Positions 8,725-17,411 of a stretch of 64,000 nt of DNA are shown piece by piece. The stretch's first letter is position 1. Each line of letters opens with the position of its first letter. Made by a program: the position numbers and the translations under genes. Below the pieces are notes generated by a model. That model saw only the letters and a list, made by a program, of their open reading frames with translations. It ran no database searches and was not told the DNA's origin. This DNA comes from Pseudofulvibacter geojedonensis (GTDB taxonomy: Bacteria > Bacteroidota > Bacteroidia > Flavobacteriales > Flavobacteriaceae). Location: the NCBI RefSeq assembly GCF_042675745.1, contig NZ_JBHTJM010000009.1:310001-374000 (forward strand). Direction: 5' to 3'.

Positions 8725-9318
8725 TTAAAATAAATTAGTCACAAATGCCAACACATTTTCATCCTTTTTATTTAATTGAGAGGCAGTTTTAACAATAGTA
8801 AATACATTATAAATTAAAGCAACTAAAAAAAATGTATTAGCAGTATAATGTCCAAATCCTGCTTCTCCAGTAATTAAATTTGTTAAAATTATACATGAAA
8901 AAGCCCCAACTATAACACTTATACTCCAAAGTAATTGAAAACTAATAATTTTTCCTGCAATTATATTTTTAGTAAGAGTTTTTTTATTCTTTTTCCAAAC
9001 TAATAGCGGCAATATTATATTGATAAATGGAATGAATACTAAAACTAATGCATAAAAATTCATTTTTTTTAAAGCCAAAAAATCAATGTTAGAATCTTTT
9101 TTATTTTCTAAATCTGGTAATAAATCTATAATTTCTATTCCTAAAGATTCTGCTAAAATTCTTATTGTATATGCTCGAGGCTTAACCGTTCCTTTTTCTA
9201 TACGTTGTACCGTACTTAATGAGACATTAGCTCTCTCTGCTAAAGCTTCTTGAGATAATCCTAACTTCTTTCGATAATGAACAATATTACTTGATAGACC
9301 AAAACTTTCATTATTCAT
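8725..9318 (-). CDS. XRE-family HTH regulator with transmembrane tail
   Basis: 197 residues. Residues about 10-65 are a Cro/C1-type helix-turn-helix (LGLSQEALAERANVSLSTVQ, then IEKGTVKPRAYTIRILAESL). From about residue 85 four hydrophobic helices follow (FYALVLVFIPFINIILPLLV and others), resembling DUF4870-like membrane proteins. A DNA-binding domain fused to a membrane domain suggests a membrane-tethered regulator responding to an envelope signal; that is inference. An upstream -7 element (complement of CAAAGATA, 9353-9360) fits the start. The neighbouring serine hydrolase is downstream on the same strand, 182 bases away. Confidence 0.85.
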   Translation of the reverse strand: MNNESFGLSSNIVHYRKKLGLSQEALAERANVSLSTVQRIEKGTVKPRAYTIRILAESLGIEIIDLLPDLENKKDSNIDFLALKKMNFYALVLVFIPFINIILPLLVWKKNKKTLTKNIIAGKIISFQLLWSISVIVGAFSCIILTNLITGEAGFGHYTANTFFLVALIYNVFTIVKTASQLNKKDENVLAFVTNLF

Positions 9319-9418
9319 AAACCAAAATATTCTTTTAAATTCTTACTAAATACAAAGATAACTAATCGATTCTTGTTAAGAAGTAAAGATGAATAATGAT
9401 AAGATATTTATGACGAAA

Positions 9419-9549
9419 ATAAACTTGTTCCTATTTTTTTCCACCCAAAATCATAGCTTTTTATGAACAAAGGTGTCGAAATTGTAGCTCAAGAAAGCCA
9501 AATAGAAGAAACTATTCGCATTCCGATTTACACCTATTACTTAGAGTAA
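9419..9549 (+). pseudogene. Chimeric gene scrap with a 28-codon open frame
   Basis: A frame from ATG 9463 to TAA 9547-9549 encodes 28 residues ending AQESQIEETIRIPIYTYYLE. Bases 9481-9549 match the 3' end of the exported-protein gene (6813-6881) at 68 of 69 positions. The preceding part, about 9419-9468, instead resembles the promoter and start of the 11740 gene (aaacttgttc, then an A/T-rich stretch, then ttatgaa). The -7 TATTTTTG of the 11740 gene reads TATTTTTT here. It is best read as a rearrangement product and not a functional gene. Confidence 0.65.
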
Positions 9550-10515
9550 TTATTCTAGGTTAAACAACGCATAAGTCACCCCTTTAATTACCTCAGCCAT
9601 TTTATAATAATTCAATGTTTCTGGAGTATCTGTTACTTGATGATAATTCTTATTCCTAAAAAAAGAAGTATCTGTAACCATTACAGCATCAAATCCATGT
9701 TCCCAATAGTTTAAATGATCAGAAAAATCTATTCCTTGTACAGAGGCTGGTGCGTTAATTGATTTAACTTTTATATCACTCCCTTTTCTAAGCCCTTTCT
9801 TCACTACTCTGGTTATTTTTCCTTTTCCAAATTTTCCAACTACGGCTATATAATTGGCTTTAGAAGGATAAAATAATTTTAAAATTGACAACGGGTATTC
9901 TTGTGATTTTTTTTCTTCTGAAAAGTAACCAATCATCTCTAAAGAAATCATTGCTTTTACCTTAATTCCTTTATCTTTTAAACTTTTGGCATGCACATAA
10001 CTTCCCATATATTCTGTTCTAAAAAAAGGAGGCTCTTCTAATGTATAAGCAACAAATTCAAATCTGTAATGAGTCTTCGGTTTATGCACTTGAAATTGTC
10101 TAGCTATTTCTAATAAGCCAGCTACTCCACTAGCATTGTCATCTGCTCCTTGTTGTTCGCCACAAACATCATAATGAGCTCCAATAACAATTCGCTCTCC
10201 ATTTTCTGGTCCATAATAAGCAATTATATTTTTATACTCTTTGCCATAAACACTAAAAACTTGTTCTGAAACCTCTAAACCTATTTTAGTAAACTCTTGC
10301 TTAATATAATTACCCGCTTCATTTAACGATGCTATATTTTTGTAGTTTCTTGCTTTAGGTGTAGTGCATAATTTTAAAACATCATTTTTAATTTGAATAG
10401 TATCTACATTAATTTTTGATGTTGAATCTTTTTTTACAAAAAATACAGGATTCCCAATGGCTTTTATAAAAGTAACTAATAAGATTAGTACTAATAACAC
10501 TTTAACTTTTTTCAT
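9550..10515 (-). CDS. M28-family zinc metallopeptidase, exported
   Basis: 321 residues with an N-terminal hydrophobic signal (VKVLLVLILLVTFIKAIG). Zinc-site motifs of family M28 are in order: IGAHYDVCG (His and Asp), GADDNASGVAGLLEIAR (bridging Asp), LEEPPFF (catalytic Glu and zinc Glu), and a late DHLNYWEHGFDAVMVTDT with a His in YHQVTDTPETLNY. Known members are aminopeptidases or glutamate-carboxypeptidase-like enzymes; acting in the periplasm or outside the cell is inferred from the signal. The -7 element (complement of CAAAACTA, 10538-10545) lies 22 bases upstream. The gene converges on the scrap at 9419-9549 and their stop codons touch. Confidence 0.9.
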   Translation of the reverse strand: MKKVKVLLVLILLVTFIKAIGNPVFFVKKDSTSKINVDTIQIKNDVLKLCTTPKARNYKNIASLNEAGNYIKQEFTKIGLEVSEQVFSVYGKEYKNIIAYYGPENGERIVIGAHYDVCGEQQGADDNASGVAGLLEIARQFQVHKPKTHYRFEFVAYTLEEPPFFRTEYMGSYVHAKSLKDKGIKVKAMISLEMIGYFSEEKKSQEYPLSILKLFYPSKANYIAVVGKFGKGKITRVVKKGLRKGSDIKVKSINAPASVQGIDFSDHLNYWEHGFDAVMVTDTSFFRNKNYHQVTDTPETLNYYKMAEVIKGVTYALFNLE

Positions 10516-10606
10516 AATTCTAATTTTATATCTTGTACAAAACTAGATCTGAAATTGTAGTTAAGTTGTAAAAATATTACTGGATAGTTCCTCGATATTT
10601 AAATAC

Positions 10607-11674
10607 TTATAAATCTCGGACACTTTTAAACTCTTTAGGAGTTTTCTGAGTAAATTTCTTAAACGCACTATAAAAACTAGACTTAGATTTAAAACCACTT
10701 TCTAAAGCTATTGCCGTAATAGTATACTTATCAAAATCTGGATTCAATAACATTTCTTTTGATTTCTCTACCCTTAATTGACTAATAAAATCTGTTAAAT
10801 TCAACTCTTGATTTTTATTAATTAGTTGAGAAATATAACTTGGTGATTTATCAAACTTATTCGCTAAATGTTTAAGGTCTAATTCAGAACTTAAATAAGC
10901 CTTTTCATTTTTTATATAATAAATTATTCTAGTATATAATTCCTGAGAAACCTCCCTGTTTTTATTATTAGTAGATAACTTATTGATTTGTCTTCTTATT
11001 TGCTTTCTCTCATTAGTGATTTGTGCCTTAAAAACAGAAACATATCCAATCCAATAAATTAAAAAACTAATACTAATCCATAAAATATAGAAAGGATAGA
11101 AACTTATTTTACCTACAGTAAACGAATTAATACTATAAAACCAATACAAACATATTATTATGCCTATTATTAATAAGTGCTTGAGCCAATTTACCTGAAG
11201 TTTTATAGTATTTCTGTCTTCTTTAAGAGTTTCATATTTTCTTATTTTAAAATAGATTACTACAATTAAAAACAAACTATACAATGAAGAACTGTTTTCA
11301 TAAACCTTATAGAAATCAAAATTGTTAAAAGAGTAATAGTCTAATATTATTAAAAGTAAAGCTATAAAGAAGGGTATAAACAGTACTCTTTTCTCTATTG
11401 TAGAAATCTTTAGGTTTAAGTATTTATGTACAAACAAATAGAAAAAAGGAATAATTAAAATTTCAATCGGAATAATAAAGATGTTCTGTATTTGTAATAA
11501 ATTAAGAAGTATTAATAAATACTGTATATTACTTGACACTAAACACAAAACCGTTAAGGAAAGAAACCTATTAGTTTTAGATGCATATTTAGGATGGAAT
11601 AGTAATACTCCAGAAAATATCAGTCCGTGTAAAACACCTAATAATATTAGTACTTGATATATATTTAACTCCAA
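10607..11674 (-). CDS. AraC-family regulator with N-terminal membrane sensor
   Basis: 355 residues. The first ~215 residues hold about seven hydrophobic helices (LLGVLHGLIFSGVLLF and onward). A linker (QIRRQINKLSTNN) then leads to a C-terminal AraC/XylS double helix-turn-helix (about 250-350: LKHLANKFDKSPSYISQLIN and FKSKSSFYSAFKKFTQKTP). This 7-helix plus AraC layout is frequent in Bacteroidota and is also found at 54820-55944 in this window. DNA targets and signal are unknown. The gene is divergent from the 11740 gene with 65 bases between them, a possible target. Confidence 0.88.
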   Translation of the reverse strand: MELNIYQVLILLGVLHGLIFSGVLLFHPKYASKTNRFLSLTVLCLVSSNIQYLLILLNLLQIQNIFIIPIEILIIPFFYLFVHKYLNLKISTIEKRVLFIPFFIALLLIILDYYSFNNFDFYKVYENSSSLYSLFLIVVIYFKIRKYETLKEDRNTIKLQVNWLKHLLIIGIIICLYWFYSINSFTVGKISFYPFYILWISISFLIYWIGYVSVFKAQITNERKQIRRQINKLSTNNKNREVSQELYTRIIYYIKNEKAYLSSELDLKHLANKFDKSPSYISQLINKNQELNLTDFISQLRVEKSKEMLLNPDFDKYTITAIALESGFKSKSSFYSAFKKFTQKTPKEFKSVRDL

Positions 11675-11739
11675 CTCAAATTATTTTATGGTAAAAGTAA
11701 ACTTGTTCTTATTTTTGCCATCCAAATTATAGTTTTTTT

Positions 11740-12135
11740 ATGAAAAAAGATATAGAAATACCTGTTGTAGAAAAAGTTTATGTAGCGGTAGTACAAGAAC
11801 TAAATAAAGAACATAATGAAAAAGATTGGGTTGCCTATATTATTAATGATCAGGAAGTAGATTTAGAAATGGCTTTGATTGTTTCTGAAGGATACTCAAA
11901 AACTAAAAAGACTACTAAGTTTAGACACTCTATACAGAACTTACCTAAAAAGTCGTATGCTAAAATTGAGTTATTACAAGAACAAGTATTTGAACTAAAT
12001 AACTTGTTTTATGTAACCTTTTTTGCAGAAGGTAAAATGTACGAGAAAAAATACTTGTTTAGAAAAAATACCATTAACGAAAAAGCCTTACAAGACATTC
12101 CTTTAATGGATGTAAGAGGTGTTTTAGTTAAGTAA
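11740..12135 (+). CDS. Conserved hypothetical protein (flavobacterial)
   Basis: A 131-residue soluble protein with no signal peptide or membrane segment. It is rich in Lys, Glu and aromatic residues (MKKDIEIPVVEKVYVAVVQE to MDVRGVLVK) and probably alpha/beta. It resembles a small flavobacterial family of unknown role; I cannot assign a reaction. A -7 element TATTTTTG lies at 11710-11717 and fits the start. The same promoter region is partly copied at 9419-9468. It is a single-gene unit. Confidence 0.75.
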   Translation: MKKDIEIPVVEKVYVAVVQELNKEHNEKDWVAYIINDQEVDLEMALIVSEGYSKTKKTTKFRHSIQNLPKKSYAKIELLQEQVFELNNLFYVTFFAEGKMYEKKYLFRKNTINEKALQDIPLMDVRGVLVK

Positions 12136-12192
12136 ATTGTTAAAGAAAATAAGTTTTCAGTTTGAAAAAGAATCACTGATAGTACTTCTATT

Positions 12193-12774
12193 TTATGCAT
12201 ATCCTAATCTCAAGTATCTTACTCCGTTTTTTTTATAACAGTTAATAATTGAAATTAAAGCATCTAAATCCTTTAAGAATTTTCCATTTTTATAATATTC
12301 AATTTCTGGTGGATATAAAGTTCTAATCGATTCAGATAACTCTTTGTTGCTATTGAATTTTATTTTATTAGCAAAATCTCGATTTTTTTCAAGTTTATTT
12401 TTAAATATCAGAAGTAAATCAAACATTGATTCTGTTCTTATTTTTGTCTTTTCTGCATGCTTTTTGAATTCTTCTTCTGCATCTCTAATTTCTCCATATT
12501 TTTCCATTTCCTCGAATATAGATTTGTCATCAATATAAATATTTTGAAATAGACTTAAATCTATATCAAGTTCATTTTCTAATTGACTAACGGTAGCATA
12601 TTCATCATATCCTCCAACTTGTTCGAAAAAATATGATAATCCACTTGGAAAATCATCAACACATCCTGTATCAGTTTCTGGAATTAAGTAATAATACATT
12701 CCCAAATTTGAATTTGTGTTTTTTGACGATGAAAATGATATCAAACTTAGAAACAAAGTAATCAATACTTTCAT
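12193..12774 (-). CDS. Hypothetical exported protein
   Basis: 193 residues starting with a short signal-like segment (MKVLITLFLSLISFSSS). The mature part is acidic and predicted helical (EEMEKYGEIRDAEEEFKKHA), with no motif I recognise. The codon mix is less biased than in neighbouring housekeeping genes. It lies between gpsA (same strand, upstream) and the convergent 11740 gene. No promoter of the standard form was found in the 45 bases upstream, so co-transcription with gpsA is possible. Confidence 0.55.
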   Translation of the reverse strand: MKVLITLFLSLISFSSSKNTNSNLGMYYYLIPETDTGCVDDFPSGLSYFFEQVGGYDEYATVSQLENELDIDLSLFQNIYIDDKSIFEEMEKYGEIRDAEEEFKKHAEKTKIRTESMFDLLLIFKNKLEKNRDFANKIKFNSNKELSESIRTLYPPEIEYYKNGKFLKDLDALISIINCYKKNGVRYLRLGYA

Positions 12775-12819
12775 TTTTTAAATCTAACTATAGTTAACGA
12801 CTAGCTACTAAAGACTTAC

Positions 12820-13824
12820 CTAATCCAACTTATCGGTCAGTTTTTTAAAGATTTTCTTAGGGTTTTTTGCGTCGTATAATACGGCATAAACAGCATCTAT
12901 AATAGGCGTTTTTGCTTTTTTAGTACTCGCTTCGTTAAGCTTGTAGGCACTTTTAGTAGCATAATACCCTTCGGCAACCATACTCATCTCCATTTGAGCA
13001 GATTTTACTGTATAACCTTTACCTACCATATTACCAAACATTCTATTTCTACTAAAAACAGAATAGCCTGTTACCAACAAATCTCCTAAATATGCAGAGT
13101 TGTTAATATTACGTTTCATCTTATGGCGCTTTTTAATAAAACGTTTCATTTCTCTAATAGCATTACTCATTAACACGCTCTGGAAATTATCTCCATAACC
13201 TAAACCATGTGCAATACCAGCAGCAACCGCATAAATGTTTTTTAACATTGCCGCATACTCGGTACCAATAATATCATCAGAAATTTTGCACTTGATATAA
13301 TCGCCAGACAAGACATCGGCTAAAGTTTTTGCTTTCTCCTCGTCTGCACAAGCAATCGTTAAATAAGAAAGTCTTTCTAGAGCTACTTCTTCAGCATGAC
13401 ATGGACCTGTAATAACTCCTATATTTTCAAAAGGAATATGATAGTGTTCGTTAAAGTGTTCGCCTACTATTAAACTACTCTCAGGAACAATTCCTTTAAT
13501 AGCAGAAAAAACTACTTTATTTTCTAAACTAACTGTTAACTTTTCTAGTTCTTTATATAAAAAAGCTGAAGGGATAGCGAAAATTACATAATCTGCAAAG
13601 GCAACAATTTCATTAATATCTGAACTTAATTGTAGCTTTTCTGTATGAAACTCTACAGAGCTAAGATAATTAGGATTATGATATGCCGTTTGTATATGTT
13701 CTATTGCAGACTCATTACGCATATACCAACCAACCTCATTTAGGTTTTCGCATAACATTTTTACTATAGCTGTAGCCCAACTACCGCCTCCTATTACTGC
13801 AAACTTTTTATTGTTTTTTTCCAT
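12820..13824 (-). CDS. gpsA: Glycerol-3-phosphate dehydrogenase [NAD(P)+]
   Basis: Reduces dihydroxyacetone phosphate to sn-glycerol 3-phosphate for phospholipid synthesis; cytosolic. 334 residues, the usual length. The nucleotide-binding loop is GGGSWATA near residue 13. The N-terminal Rossmann domain includes DYVIFAIPSAFL, the family signature GPCHAEEVA lies near 140, and the catalytic lysine region is MLKNIYAVAAGIAHGLGYGDN near 195. The C-terminal helical domain contains YLGDLLVTGYS. The start is the ATG preceding KNNKKFAVIGGG. It is probably a short operon with the downstream hypothetical gene. Confidence 0.95.
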   Translation of the reverse strand: MEKNNKKFAVIGGGSWATAIVKMLCENLNEVGWYMRNESAIEHIQTAYHNPNYLSSVEFHTEKLQLSSDINEIVAFADYVIFAIPSAFLYKELEKLTVSLENKVVFSAIKGIVPESSLIVGEHFNEHYHIPFENIGVITGPCHAEEVALERLSYLTIACADEEKAKTLADVLSGDYIKCKISDDIIGTEYAAMLKNIYAVAAGIAHGLGYGDNFQSVLMSNAIREMKRFIKKRHKMKRNINNSAYLGDLLVTGYSVFSRNRMFGNMVGKGYTVKSAQMEMSMVAEGYYATKSAYKLNEASTKKAKTPIIDAVYAVLYDAKNPKKIFKKLTDKLD

Positions 13825-13989
13825 CTATAAATCAACCATTTTTGCCTAACCAGTTAAACAAGTTCTACCGTATAAAGCCATCAAAAATACATAAAATATT
13901 ACGTTTTATCTTACTTATTGGTTATCAATAGATTAAGGTTTTGGCATAAAAGTTGATGATTATATAATATAACTACAAAATAAAAGCTT

Positions 13990-14940
13990 ATGAAAACTCT
14001 AAAATTACTCTTCGGAATCATGCTAACCAGCCTTTTCTTAGGTTCTTGCTCTGTTGAAATAATTGATGAGCATCCTATAGCTCCTTCACAAACATTACAC
14101 CAAAAACTAAGCAGTTACGACTTATGGTACATAGATATACACCAAACAACTGGTCATGGTGAAGTTCCTTCAATACAAAGAGCTTTTACAATGTCTTTTC
14201 AGGGTGATACTGTATATGCCAATAACAACTTAGCTGGTATAGGAACTACTGGTAACGGCTATGGAATACCAATTGGCTATTTTAGTGCTTTTGATAATAT
14301 TTTAGAGATTAACGACAATTTACACGGTTATTGGGCTGTAGAAGTATACCAATTAGCAGCCAACAAAATTGAACTATACCATAGACCTACTAATACATCG
14401 TACATAGCGTACGGATATTATAGAAGTACATTTAATTACGATCAGGTTTTTTATGATAATATTCATTATTTCTTACAAGAATATGAATCGTGGGAAAAAG
14501 TAGCTACGCTAGGTGGTACCGAAAACGAATTTGATGCAGAGAATTTTTTACAGTTTTTAGCTAGCGGAAATAATGGTGACTTTAGAAGTTCGAGAGATCT
14601 TCCTGGAACACCTGTACATAACTTATATTGGGATTATACCGGATTGTATAATGTTGCTAATTTTTCTGACACCAATACAGTTAAAGCTCTAACATTAGAT
14701 TACGATTATTTTACAGACGAATACTTTGAATTAAGTGTTATTACCGATAGTGAAATAGAATTATACCACCCAAGTTCTGGAACTGCATATAGATTTGTAG
14801 GACGCAATTTTATTCAGTACAAAACAGCTGATAATAAAGACAAAAAAAGAACAAAAATTACTTTGAAGGATTTTGGAAAAGAATCTAGTAAAAGAACGAT
14901 TAATCCCAATAGCGGACAGAACTTAAAAAGTTCTAGATAA
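13990..14940 (+). CDS. Lipoprotein with two internal beta-rich repeats
   Basis: 316 residues with a lipoprotein signal (MKTLKLLFGIMLTSLFLGSC, lipid on Cys20). The mature protein appears to be two related halves: KIELYHRPTNTSYIAYGYYR in the first and EIELYHPSSGTAYRFVGRNF in the second, each after an acidic, aromatic beta-rich stretch starting near LWYIDI or LYWDYTG. This suggests an internal duplication of a lipocalin-like or beta-sandwich unit. The tail is basic and probably disordered. Homologues next to nadD may carry a transferred NadD-type name; nothing in this sequence supports that activity. Location: outer membrane or surface, inferred. Confidence 0.8.
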   Translation: MKTLKLLFGIMLTSLFLGSCSVEIIDEHPIAPSQTLHQKLSSYDLWYIDIHQTTGHGEVPSIQRAFTMSFQGDTVYANNNLAGIGTTGNGYGIPIGYFSAFDNILEINDNLHGYWAVEVYQLAANKIELYHRPTNTSYIAYGYYRSTFNYDQVFYDNIHYFLQEYESWEKVATLGGTENEFDAENFLQFLASGNNGDFRSSRDLPGTPVHNLYWDYTGLYNVANFSDTNTVKALTLDYDYFTDEYFELSVITDSEIELYHPSSGTAYRFVGRNFIQYKTADNKDKKRTKITLKDFGKESSKRTINPNSGQNLKSSR

Positions 14941-15002
14941 CAAGTTTAAATCGCTTCTAACAGAAGCAAGTTGATTTAATAATTAATTTTAGTTGGTTAA
15001 TG

Positions 15003-15040
15003 AAGCCGTTTACTGAGAAGTAGGTGGCTTTATTTTTTAT
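15003..15040 (+). terminator. Terminator of the 13990 lipoprotein gene
   Basis: A 12-base stem (aagccgtttact pairing with agtaggtggctt, three G-U pairs) around gaga is followed by TATTTTTT. It overlaps the nadD stop codon on the other strand, so convergent transcripts meet here. Confidence 0.75.
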
Positions 15041-15611
15041 AAAAATTCATCTCATCTATATATTGCCAAACCTGACTATCTAATAAAGGACGAATATTTT
15101 TTCCTTCTTTAATACTATTACGAATCATCGTAGAAGATATTTCCATAATAGGAGCGTTTACTCTCGTAATTTTTGGATGATCTTTAAACCGATGTTCAAT
15201 TACTCCTTCTGATATTCTTGGGTAAACATATATGTGATAATTTTCTAGTATACTTTCGTAGTTCTTCCATTTATGAAAGCCTTTTAAATTATCTTCTCCC
15301 ATAATTAATGAGAACTCATACTTCGGATACTTTTCTTCTAAATGTGCTAAGGTATGAACTGTATAATTTGGCTCTGGTAACTTAAACTCTATATCACTTG
15401 GTTTAATTTTGTCATAATTTTCAGTAGCTTTATACACCATTTCTAGTCTATGATGATTGGCCAATAAACTACTTTTCTTTTTAAACGGACTTAAAGGTGT
15501 AACCACCATCCATAACTGATCTAAGTCTGAGTTTTCTACCAAATGATTAGCTATTGCTAAATGCCCAACATGAATGGGATTAAAAGTACCAAAATACAAA
15601 CCTACTTTCAT
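15030..15611 (-). CDS. nadD: Nicotinate-nucleotide adenylyltransferase
   Basis: Transfers AMP from ATP to nicotinate mononucleotide in NAD synthesis; cytosolic. 193 residues. The HxGH nucleotidyltransferase motif is in FGTFNPIHVGH near residue 8, and the second motif is ISSTMIRNSIKEGKNI near 160. LIMGEDNLKGFHKWKNYE fits the NadD (not NadM) subfamily. The gene is the last of a yicC-gmk-nadD operon; its start lies 1 base after the gmk stop. Confidence 0.95.
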   Translation of the reverse strand: MKVGLYFGTFNPIHVGHLAIANHLVENSDLDQLWMVVTPLSPFKKKSSLLANHHRLEMVYKATENYDKIKPSDIEFKLPEPNYTVHTLAHLEEKYPKYEFSLIMGEDNLKGFHKWKNYESILENYHIYVYPRISEGVIEHRFKDHPKITRVNAPIMEISSTMIRNSIKEGKNIRPLLDSQVWQYIDEMNFYKK

Positions 15612-15612
15612 A

Positions 15613-16191
15613 CTATATCCTTTTCTTAAGGAAATTATGAGCCAACTCTTCTGCTTCTTTTAAAGCTACTTCTAAATTATCATTCTCTATAATAAAATCA
15701 AATTGTGGTGCTGTTGCCAATTCTATTGAAGCTTTTGCTACACGCATATTAATTTTATCTTCACTTTCTGTAGATCGCTTTTTTAAACGTATTTTTAGCT
15801 CTTCTATACTTGGCGGTTTTACAAAAACAGATAATGTTCTTTCTGGGTAAATACGCTTAATATCAATACCTCCAACCACATCTATATCAAAAATAACATG
15901 CTTGCCTTTAGACCAAATTCTCTCAACTTCAGATTTTAAGGTTCCATAAAAATTATCTCTGTATACCTCTTCCCACTCTAAAAACTCGTCTGCTTTAATT
16001 TTATTTTTAAACTCCTTAAGAGATAAAAAATAATAGTCTTTTCCATCTACTTCTTCTCCCCTTGGTTCTCTTGAAGTTGCAGATATGGAAAATTCTAAAT
16101 TTAACTTATCTATTCCTAATAAATGCCTAACAATAGTGGTTTTACCAGATCCAGATGGTGCCGAAAAAACTAATAATTTTCCTTTAATCAT
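15613..16191 (-). CDS. gmk: Guanylate kinase
   Basis: Phosphorylates GMP to GDP with ATP; cytosolic. 192 residues, normal length. The P-loop is SAPSGSGKTT near residue 9. The GMP-binding region contains SREPRGEEVDGKDYYF near 40, and VIFDIDVVGG lies near 95 at the core. The start codon overlaps the last base of the upstream YicC-family gene, which indicates translational coupling, and nadD follows after 1 base. Confidence 0.96.
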   Translation of the reverse strand: MIKGKLLVFSAPSGSGKTTIVRHLLGIDKLNLEFSISATSREPRGEEVDGKDYYFLSLKEFKNKIKADEFLEWEEVYRDNFYGTLKSEVERIWSKGKHVIFDIDVVGGIDIKRIYPERTLSVFVKPPSIEELKIRLKKRSTESEDKINMRVAKASIELATAPQFDFIIENDNLEVALKEAEELAHNFLKKRI

Positions 16192-17048
16192 TATAAAACA
16201 TTTAAAAGTTGTTCTTTTATTTTCTCTAACTCATCTTTCATCTGCACAACTAATTTCTGCATAGGTGCATAGTTAGATTTAGATCCTATTGTATTAATTT
16301 CTCTACCCATTTCTTGAGCTATAAAACCTAATTTTTTACCATTAGATTCTACGGTATTTAACGAGGTAATAAAATATTCTAAATGATTTTTCAATCTTAC
16401 CTTTTCTTCAGTAATATCATACTTCTCTATATAGTATACTAGTTCTTGCTCAAACCTATTTTCGTCTACAGACTCTTTTAAGTCAGAAATAGCTTTTTGT
16501 AAACGATCCTTAACTGCTGCTACTCTTTCAGGGTCTATAGCTATAACCTCTTCTAATAAATTGCCAATATTAGAAACTCGCTTCACAAAATCTACTTCTA
16601 AAGCTTTTCCTTCATCCAATCTATAATCATTAATAGCTTTTAGAGCGTTTTTTACATGTGTCTCTATTGCTTTCCATTCATTTTCATCAATCTCTTCTCT
16701 AGTCGCTTTTGCTGCATCTGGCAAACGCATCGCTATTTGCAGAAAGTCTATATCAGATCCTTCAGATATCAATTTTAATTGCTTGATATATTCTGAAACT
16801 ACGGGAGTATTAATTTTTGTATTGGTTTCTTCACCTGTAATTTCTACATATAAAGATACATCTACCTTTCCTCTAACTAAAGATTTAGCTACCATGGTTC
16901 TTAATGGCAATTCCTTTTCTTTATAAAAAGAAGGTATTCTTGCATTCATGTCTAGGTTTTTACTATTTAAAGATTTTACTTCTATAGTAATTTTTTTAGT
17001 AGGAAGTTGCAAAACACTTTTCCCATACCCGGTCATAGATTGTATCAT
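16191..17048 (-). CDS. YicC-family endoribonuclease-like protein
   Basis: 285 residues. N-terminal motif IQSMTGYGKS and C-terminal AQEMGREINTIGSKSN identify the YicC/YloC family (DUF1732 at the C-terminus). E. coli YicC is reported as an endoribonuclease acting on small RNA; activity here is inferred by family only. It is the first gene of the operon with gmk and nadD, an arrangement common in Bacteroidota. A -7 element (complement of CAAAGGTA, 17068-17075) lies 20 bases upstream of the start. Confidence 0.93.
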   Translation of the reverse strand: MIQSMTGYGKSVLQLPTKKITIEVKSLNSKNLDMNARIPSFYKEKELPLRTMVAKSLVRGKVDVSLYVEITGEETNTKINTPVVSEYIKQLKLISEGSDIDFLQIAMRLPDAAKATREEIDENEWKAIETHVKNALKAINDYRLDEGKALEVDFVKRVSNIGNLLEEVIAIDPERVAAVKDRLQKAISDLKESVDENRFEQELVYYIEKYDITEEKVRLKNHLEYFITSLNTVESNGKKLGFIAQEMGREINTIGSKSNYAPMQKLVVQMKDELEKIKEQLLNVL

Positions 17049-17411
17049 AATTCTGAAAAAATTTCAACAAAGGTAACAATACCAAATGTATTTTATATTG
17101 AACCTTATAAATAGTTTAATCTAAATGTAAAATCCTAAAAAACGATCTCTATTTCTTTACATAGGTTAAGAACATTTGATTTTCACAACAAATTTTTCTT
17201 TTTATACAACTCTATAACCCTACATATTAACTAGAATATCTATATTAGCCATAGATTATTACACTATAAGTGTTTTATAATTGTGGGTTAATAAAGCGGA
17301 AGGAAACTTCTGCTTTGTTTTTTTATATTCTTTTTTAAAAACCCAACTCTTTCATACTCAAATAAAAAGAGCTATATTTAAAACTAACTAATCTTTTAAA
17401 TTTTAATTATT
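17049..17411. other. Intergenic region, divergent, with a possible small RNA
   Basis: 363 bases without a protein gene. The left end holds the yicC promoter. Near 17250-17285 a small inverted repeat (attat-acact around agtgt-ataat) is followed at 17293-17324 by a strong terminator that no annotated gene requires. The rest is A/T-rich without recognisable features. Confidence 0.5.
17293..17324 (+). terminator. Orphan rho-independent terminator
   Basis: The stem aaagcggaag/cttctgcttt (one mismatch) around gaaa is followed by a G then seven T. No rightward gene ends here, so it may end a small RNA that starts in the yicC upstream region. Confidence 0.6.
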
